NCBI RefSeq assembly: GCF_003940805.1
Contig: NZ_CP034328.1
Location: 1,054,001-1,118,000 of the forward strand
Source of the DNA: Tabrizicola piscis
GTDB lineage: Bacteria > Pseudomonadota > Alphaproteobacteria > Rhodobacterales > Rhodobacteraceae
Length of the DNA: 64,000 bases
Direction of reading: 5' to 3'
The stretch's first letter is position 1; the number at the start of each line of letters is the position of its first letter. Below, in pieces: positions 59,811-64,000 of this stretch. The translations under genes were made by a program, and so were the position numbers. Under the pieces are notes generated by a model. The model made no database searches. It was given only the letters and a program-made list of their open reading frames with translations, and had not been told where the DNA came from.

Positions 59811-60757
59811 GCCACAAGGCAACTGTCTGGGCCATCCAGCAGCGCGGGCTGAAACCCGCCACCAAGATCGTGCTCTGGTTCCTCTGCGACCGGCACAATC
59901 CGGATTTTGGCTGTTTTCCGACGCAGGCGCGTCTGGCGGACGATGCGGAAATGTCGATCTCTGCCCTGAACGAACACCTCGCGCGGCTCGAGGAGTTGCG
60001 CCTGATCCACCGCGTTCGTGTCCATGATCCGCGCACCCACAAGCGGCAGGCCACACGCTACATCCTGGGGTTCGAGGATGGTTTTCCACAAGAGCCAACT
60101 CCGGAAACCGGAGACGGCTTTTCGGGAATGGACGAGGAACAAGACGACGACCCAACTCCGGATTCCGGACATGGAGCCATCTCCGGATTTTCGGCAAAGC
60201 CATCTCCGGATTTTGCCGAAAGCCATCTCCGGAATCCGGAGACTAACCTTGTAAGAGAACCTTTAAGTAAACCTGTAAAGGAGGAGGAGGGCGCGCAGGC
60301 GCGTGATGCGATCTCGGATCAGTTTTTCGGGGAAGTGCTCGACGCGCTGGGCCTCGACCCCGGCGCCCTGCCCGGCTGGTGGCAGGGCTGGCCACCCCGG
60401 CTGCACGTGCAGCGCTGGCGCGACGAGTTGGGAATGTCCGAGGCAGAGATCGTCGCTACTGCCGAGGCATCCCGACAAGAGCATCCCGAACCGCCCGATG
60501 GGCCGAAAGCGCTGGACCGCGCCATGCAGCGCGCCGCCCAGCGCAAGGTCGAAGCTGCCGGGCAGAAACGTCGCAAGCGGAAATCAGAATCGGCACCGGC
60601 GGCAAAGCCGATCACCGACCTGCCCGCCTTTTACGCCAGGATCGTCAACGCGGACGGATATCTGCCGGTCAGTGCGATCAGCAACACCATGCGCGATGCA
60701 ATGCTGGGCCGGGGGCTGGTTACCGCCGAACGCCTGCGCGAGCGGGGGATCCGGTGA
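59807..60757 (+). CDS. Helix-turn-helix phage replication initiator-like protein (O-type)
   Basis: 316 residues. The N-terminus (KIVLWFLCDRHNPDFGCFPT, SISALNEHLARLEELRLIHR) is a helix-turn-helix domain of the kind found in phage O/DnaT-like initiators. The middle (about residues 95-150) is a low-complexity region encoded by five repeats of a TCCGGA word. The C-terminus (DLPAFYARIVNADGYLPVSA, ISNTMRDAMLGRGLVTAERL) is a conserved module seen in related prophage proteins. As in lambda O, the repeats inside the gene may be the replication origin. It overlaps the VRR-NUC gene and the methyltransferase gene. Confidence 0.7.
   Translation: MSHKATVWAIQQRGLKPATKIVLWFLCDRHNPDFGCFPTQARLADDAEMSISALNEHLARLEELRLIHRVRVHDPRTHKRQATRYILGFEDGFPQEPTPETGDGFSGMDEEQDDDPTPDSGHGAISGFSAKPSPDFAESHLRNPETNLVREPLSKPVKEEEGAQARDAISDQFFGEVLDALGLDPGALPGWWQGWPPRLHVQRWRDELGMSEAEIVATAEASRQEHPEPPDGPKALDRAMQRAAQRKVEAAGQKRRKRKSESAPAAKPITDLPAFYARIVNADGYLPVSAISNTMRDAMLGRGLVTAERLRERGIR
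60097..60243. repeat. Five TCCGGA-containing iterons inside the initiator gene, candidate origin
   Basis: Copies start at 60097, 60153, 60176, 60199 and 60222. The last three are spaced exactly 23 bases apart (GCCATCTCCGGATTTTxxC). Three copies contain the palindrome TCCGGAnnCCGGA-like word. An AT-rich stretch (TTGTAAGAGAACCTTTAAG, then TAAACCTGTAAAG) follows at 60248-60285, in the place where lambda has its unwinding region. Confidence 0.55.
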
Positions 60758-61911
60758 ATGGCATGGTGTCACGTCCCCGGCACGGATTGTCCCTCTGCGC
60801 AGGCGGCGGAGGCTTGGATCTGGGCCTCATGCTTGCCGAACCCGGCTTTCACACCCGCGCCTTTGTCGAATGGGAGGACTGGCCGCGCAGCGTCCTCATC
60901 GCATCACAGCGCGAAGGATACTTCGCACCCGCGCCAATCTGGGATGATGTTCGCAGTTTCGATGCCCGGCCCTTTCTCGGGGCCTTCGACATCGTCCTTG
61001 CCGGATACCCCTGCCAGCCATTTAGTGCCGCTGGCAAACGCGAGGGTGCCAACGACCCCCGCCACCTCTGGCCAGAGGTTGCCCGCATCATCCGGGAATG
61101 CTCCCCCGAATGGGTCTTCCTCGAAAACGTCCCCGGCCACGTCACCCTCGGCCTTGAAGCCGTCCTGCGAGAGCTTTCGGGACTGGACTACACGCCTGCG
61201 GCAGGCCTGTTCTCGGCGGCAGAAGTCGGTGCGCCGCATCAGCGGCTGCGCATCTTCATCCTGGCTCGCACAAATGAGCCTCCATCCTGGCACCTCAAGC
61301 TACAACCCGGCAGGGAACAGCGACTTCACCCGCAAGGCGGAAGCGCTGGCGCTGGGCATCACCAACCGGTCGACGCCGAAAGCGACGGATGGCGCGAAGG
61401 GCGGGCCGGGCCAGAACTTTGGCTCGGGCGGCACGCCACCCCTGCCAGCACAGGCTGCGCAATGGCCGACACCAGCGGCGCAGAATTGCAAAGGATCCAG
61501 CGAGGCCAGCATCACCCGGGCCGATGGCAAATCCCGGATGGACATCCTGCATTACCGGGCGGAACAGGGCTTCACCCGCCCGGCCCCGGCGATCACGTCG
61601 GATGGGCGGCGGTCCTCGCCGCACGCCCTGATCTCGCGCCCGCTTTGGGCTTCGATGATTGCCTCGCATGGGCGCGTCGCATGTCGGCGGATCCTGAAGG
61701 GACGTGCGCGGCGGCGGTTGAACCCGCTCTTCGTCGGATGGCTGATGGGCTGGCCCATCGGGCACGCGCTCTGCGCCTGCTCGGCAACGGAGTTCACCCT
61801 CTGGCAGCAGCGCATGCGTGGCGCTCTCTCGCAGCTGCCTATGGCCTCGGGCCCGTGGATCTGGCGACCGACGGATCAAGCCCAGCGCCCGGTGCAGACG
61901 GATTTCCTTGA
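60754..61911 (+). CDS. DNA (cytosine-5) methyltransferase
   Basis: 385 residues from a GTG at 60754 that overlaps the previous stop (GTGA). Motif I (LSLCAGGGGLDLGLMLAEPG), motif IV (AGYPCQPFSAAGKREG, catalytic Cys87), motif VI (WVFLENVPGHV), motif VIII (APHQRLRIFIL) and motif X (LRLLGNGVHPLAAAHAWRSL) are present. The middle (about 170-290) is the target-recognition region; LHPPGPGDHVGWAAVLAA is typical of phage members. Probably protects phage DNA from host restriction. Its last 640 bases are overlapped by another long ORF in a second frame. Confidence 0.88.
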   Translation: MNGMVSRPRHGLSLCAGGGGLDLGLMLAEPGFHTRAFVEWEDWPRSVLIASQREGYFAPAPIWDDVRSFDARPFLGAFDIVLAGYPCQPFSAAGKREGANDPRHLWPEVARIIRECSPEWVFLENVPGHVTLGLEAVLRELSGLDYTPAAGLFSAAEVGAPHQRLRIFILARTNEPPSWHLKLQPGREQRLHPQGGSAGAGHHQPVDAESDGWREGRAGPELWLGRHATPASTGCAMADTSGAELQRIQRGQHHPGRWQIPDGHPALPGGTGLHPPGPGDHVGWAAVLAARPDLAPALGFDDCLAWARRMSADPEGTCAAAVEPALRRMADGLAHRARALRLLGNGVHPLAAAHAWRSLAAAYGLGPVDLATDGSSPAPGADGFP

Positions 61912-61927
61912 AGGATTGCAGCCATGA
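61274..61927 (+). CDS. Out-of-phase ORF overlapping the methyltransferase, itself methyltransferase-like
   Basis: 217 residues from an ATG at 61274, in the frame +1 relative to the methyltransferase. It is not a mere shadow: SSYNPAGNSDFTRKAEALAL, STPKATDGAKGGPGQNFGSG, AQWPTPAAQNCKGS, RRRLNPLFVGWLMGWPIGHA and TEFTLWQQRMRGALSQL are the phrases that make up the C-terminal half of another group of phage DNA methyltransferases (WPTP repeats, NPxFVxWLMGWP). Both frames thus carry family sequence over 640 bases. Either the two are a genuine overprinted pair or this is the remnant of a fusion. The stop overlaps the next gene (ATGA), which supports translation of this frame. Confidence 0.6.
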   Translation: MSLHPGTSSYNPAGNSDFTRKAEALALGITNRSTPKATDGAKGGPGQNFGSGGTPPLPAQAAQWPTPAAQNCKGSSEASITRADGKSRMDILHYRAEQGFTRPAPAITSDGRRSSPHALISRPLWASMIASHGRVACRRILKGRARRRLNPLFVGWLMGWPIGHALCACSATEFTLWQQRMRGALSQLPMASGPWIWRPTDQAQRPVQTDFLEGLQP

Positions 61928-62580
61928 GTTTCCACGGCAAGATCGGCCGCGCGAGCGGCACAAGGGTCAAACGCGCGCTGGGCGTGCAGGCAGCGCTAGA
62001 ATGGGCGTTCCGGATCGAGAAGGCACAATTGGCACTGCCGCCGCCAAAGGACGTAAGTGAGGAAGGCTTCGGCTTCGGACTCGAATACGTCCTGCTGCAG
62101 CGCGCCGCGCTGGGCTGCAAGGTCGACGGCGGCCAGCACAAAACGGGCAGTTACACCCACCCCGACGCCGAAGTCATTGCCGCCACCGTCGCAGGCATGC
62201 CCGACAGCCGCGGCGGCATCCGCATGGCGATCAGCGTGGCGGAACTGGCGCGCACTGGATTGATCCCGGACTGGATGCCAGGCGTTGTCCCGCGTTGCGT
62301 CCCGATGGAAACCAAGAACAACCAGCATGGTGAGCGGGCAACAACCATCGTCGTCGGCACCGACCGGGTCAAAACGCGCGGAAAGTGGCGAACGGTCGAA
62401 TTTCTGGCTTGCCCGGTCACATGGCGGCCGCATCCGGAACAGATCGCCTCCGCGCGGCGCGGCTATGAGGATTGGTGGCAGGCGCTGGACTGGGTCCGGG
62501 ATGGGCTGATCGCGGGCGGGATGCTTCGGGAGGTCGAGGTGACGACGGCGATGCCGAAGGTTCGGCCTTGGACTAGATAG
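61924..62580 (+). CDS. Conserved phage-type hypothetical protein
   Basis: 218 residues. LEYVLLQRAALGCKVDGGQH, THPDAEVIAATVAGMPDSRG and VAELARTGLIPDWMPGVVPR give it a compact alpha/beta look. A Tyr/Trp-rich end (RRGYEDWWQALDWVRDGLIA) follows. I recognise it only as a frequent neighbour of phage methyltransferases in Rhodobacteraceae. The ATG overlaps the upstream stop. It is the last rightward gene before a convergent gene starts at the right edge. Confidence 0.65.
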   Translation: MSFHGKIGRASGTRVKRALGVQAALEWAFRIEKAQLALPPPKDVSEEGFGFGLEYVLLQRAALGCKVDGGQHKTGSYTHPDAEVIAATVAGMPDSRGGIRMAISVAELARTGLIPDWMPGVVPRCVPMETKNNQHGERATTIVVGTDRVKTRGKWRTVEFLACPVTWRPHPEQIASARRGYEDWWQALDWVRDGLIAGGMLREVEVTTAMPKVRPWTR

Positions 62581-62621
62581 CCAGATCAGAAACAGCCAAG
62601 ATCTATCAACTTCATCCGCTT

Positions 62622-64000
62622 TCACATCATCCCAATGACTTTCTGCCGGATTGAAGGGTGAACATGGATTTCGTTGAGCTCGTTCGCGAAATGGTGGTCC
62701 ATGATCGCCGCGATACCTGCAGTGGTGTCCACGGCCGCAAGATCAGAAAATCGAAAATAGTCTATCGCCACCGAAACCCCCAAGACATCAACCACCGTGG
62801 TCATCGCAGGGTCCAACTCATGGGCATAGAATCGCAAATTAATCGACCAATCTGCCAAAGGTGCACGATCCTCCAGCTCTTCAACCCGCATCGGCATCAC
62901 ATTCCTCATAGTGAACAGATGCTCCTGAACGTATTTCTCAGTTAGCCGCCCCCCGTGGGCCTCAACTGCAATGATCAGCGGATCCACGGTATGTTTCAGC
63001 TCCGAATCTCCGAGCTTTTTCCTCGAAGTATTGGTCGTGAAGACGCTATCGCCGAACCCGCGCAACCGCCACAGCGCAAGGTCACCGGCTTCATGTAAAG
63101 AAATGCAGTCCGTGAGGCGCTGTTCAATAATGCCTCGCGTACCGGTATTGCCAGCTCCGACCGCAGCAATGAGGGACGCAGCAGAACCCGGACTGAATGC
63201 AGGAATAACATGAGACAAGCCGACACCGCTTGCAGCGGTGACGCGAATTATACGGTGTAGGATGCCTCGTAAATAGAGGCCAGCGGCCGATCTCGAAGGA
63301 TCGCTCAGGCGGTCCAGCTCAGCCAGAAGGTCCGTAAACGCTCTTGCAGCATGTCGTTCCTTCTTCTTTTTGGACGATGCCCAACCTTCATTGAGCGTAT
63401 CAACAGATTTGGCGTTGTTCAGAAATGGAGCCAGACCAACGTTCAGGCCAGCCATATTATAACGGTTGGTTAGCCACAGAACGCCTTCTCCACGAGGGCT
63501 GAACTCGTAGCCGTTCGTTAGACGGTGGTTGTAGAGTTGTAGGAGGCTGAGTTGGAAGTGAAGCATACACAGGTATGGGGTATGCAGATCTTCAATAAGC
63601 AGTGTTCTGAGTTGATCATGCAAATCGCCATCATATCCAAAGGTCCGGCACACGCTTGCAACATGGGCAATGGCCTCTTCAACCGTCATATCGCCTAAAA
63701 GTTCGGGTTCAGCTGCCAGGTCATCGTTGTAAATGGCTTCAATGTCGGCAGCTAAGACCTCCTGCCGAAGTCCGCATGCATCCAAAATAAAGCGCGGCGT
63801 CGACCAACTCTTACTTAAGGTGATCCCATCCGCGAGCAAAATCGAGTAGATCCGCGATGCCGTCATGCGGCCACCAGTGGCCAAAAGCATCATTGTATGA
63901 ACGTATGACAAGACGCGCTTGGCGGCCTGATGACCGACCTTTTCTTCTTCCATGACGCGCTTGTGAAGGTTGAAATATCTCCCTGAAAATTCTTGCAATA
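62622..64000 (-). CDS. Unidentified protein, cut by the right window edge
   Basis: At least 458 residues, read from the right edge to a stop at 62622. The visible start is a TTG three bases from the edge, so the true N-terminus is probably outside. The protein is mostly helical with mixed stretches (LHTPYLCMLHFQLSLLQLYN, YNMAGLNVGLAPFLNNAKSV, GWASSKKKKERHAARAFTDL). A C-terminal part (VSVAIDYFRFSDLAAVDTTA, then IMDHHFANELNEIHVHPS) follows. No family recognised. The lower GC and its place beside the phage block suggest an accessory or defence gene. Confidence 0.55.
   Translation of the reverse strand, partial: LQEFSGRYFNLHKRVMEEEKVGHQAAKRVLSYVHTMMLLATGGRMTASRIYSILLADGITLSKSWSTPRFILDACGLRQEVLAADIEAIYNDDLAAEPELLGDMTVEEAIAHVASVCRTFGYDGDLHDQLRTLLIEDLHTPYLCMLHFQLSLLQLYNHRLTNGYEFSPRGEGVLWLTNRYNMAGLNVGLAPFLNNAKSVDTLNEGWASSKKKKERHAARAFTDLLAELDRLSDPSRSAAGLYLRGILHRIIRVTAASGVGLSHVIPAFSPGSAASLIAAVGAGNTGTRGIIEQRLTDCISLHEAGDLALWRLRGFGDSVFTTNTSRKKLGDSELKHTVDPLIIAVEAHGGRLTEKYVQEHLFTMRNVMPMRVEELEDRAPLADWSINLRFYAHELDPAMTTVVDVLGVSVAIDYFRFSDLAAVDTTAGIAAIMDHHFANELNEIHVHPSIRQKVIGMM

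Noticed and set aside
1..64000. CRISPR array
   Set aside because: No series of regularly spaced identical repeats of 25-40 bases was seen; the only tandem repeats are the 23-bp iterons within the phage initiator gene.

Overview
The window reads as GC-rich alphaproteobacterial chromosome, most likely Rhodobacteraceae/Paracoccaceae. This is inferred from gene content (PotABCD-type uptake operons, a phn cluster with a hexapeptide transferase, short overlapping ATGA/GTGA gene junctions, and a prophage module of the kind common in Rhodobacter relatives), not from a marker gene. The left two thirds (1-44 kb) is metabolic chromosome. The right third (44.4-64 kb) is mobile DNA.

Left to right: (a) 0.2-5.2 kb, minus strand: a frameshifted PPOX-GAF protein, a PPOX-like partner, a GMC oxidoreductase with its Tat-exported subunit 3, a glyoxalase I-like protein and a ribbon-helix-helix protein. 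(b) 5.3-8.3 kb, minus: a four-gene amino-sugar/glycosylation operon (ketoisomerase-like, DegT aminotransferase, NeuD-type acetyltransferase, GT2). (c) 8.5-17.3 kb: a GntR regulator divergent from a PotABCD-type importer and four enzymes (cytosine-deaminase-like amidohydrolase, flavin-reductase-like protein, Asp/Glu/hydantoin racemase, chlorohydrolase-like protein with an altered metal motif), probably one catabolic pathway for an N-containing ring compound. (d) 17.4-35.3 kb: a large phosphonate region. It holds phnCDEE plus a transferase, a divergent second set (phnD-C-E, two methyltransferases, two PhnM-like hydrolases), and the opposing phnFGHIJKLM operon. Pho-box-like sites precede all three transcription units. 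PhnJ aligns along its whole length with C-P lyase but has lost three of the four cysteines that define the radical-SAM centre. (e) 35.4-36.8 kb: a TetR regulator with two matching operators and two small divergent genes. (f) 37.0-41.6 kb: a sulfate uptake operon (Rrf2 regulator, small ORF, binding protein, CysT with a one-base frameshift, CysW, short CysA). (g) 41.8-44.4 kb: an Lrp regulator, a small hydrolase and short proteins.

From 44.4 kb the sequence is accessory. Two directly repeated copies of a 3' half of a tRNA-Met gene with its downstream hairpin (near 44.9 and 51.0 kb) bracket a 6 kb island. The island holds a three-gene operon whose last gene joins a HEPN-like domain (Rx4H), a Lon/S16-type protease domain and a transmembrane helix. 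An in-frame TAA separates it from a further ~460 residues in the same frame. A 147-bp IS3-type miniature element sits at the operon's start codon, and a Fic gene follows divergently. Beyond the second repeat are a SIR2-family protein, a GIY-YIG/DnaQ/B3-like fusion with two small partners, a tyrosine integrase, and a rightward phage-like early operon: excisionase-like HTH, VRR-NUC nuclease, HTH initiator with embedded iterons, a C5-cytosine methyltransferase overlapped out of frame by a second methyltransferase-like ORF, and a phage hypothetical. An unidentified gene runs off the right edge.

The strongest candidates for undescribed biology are the cysteine-less PhnJ with its methyltransferase- and PhnM-rich neighbourhood, and the HEPN-S16-TM operon. 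All family assignments rest on reading motifs by eye; no database search was run.
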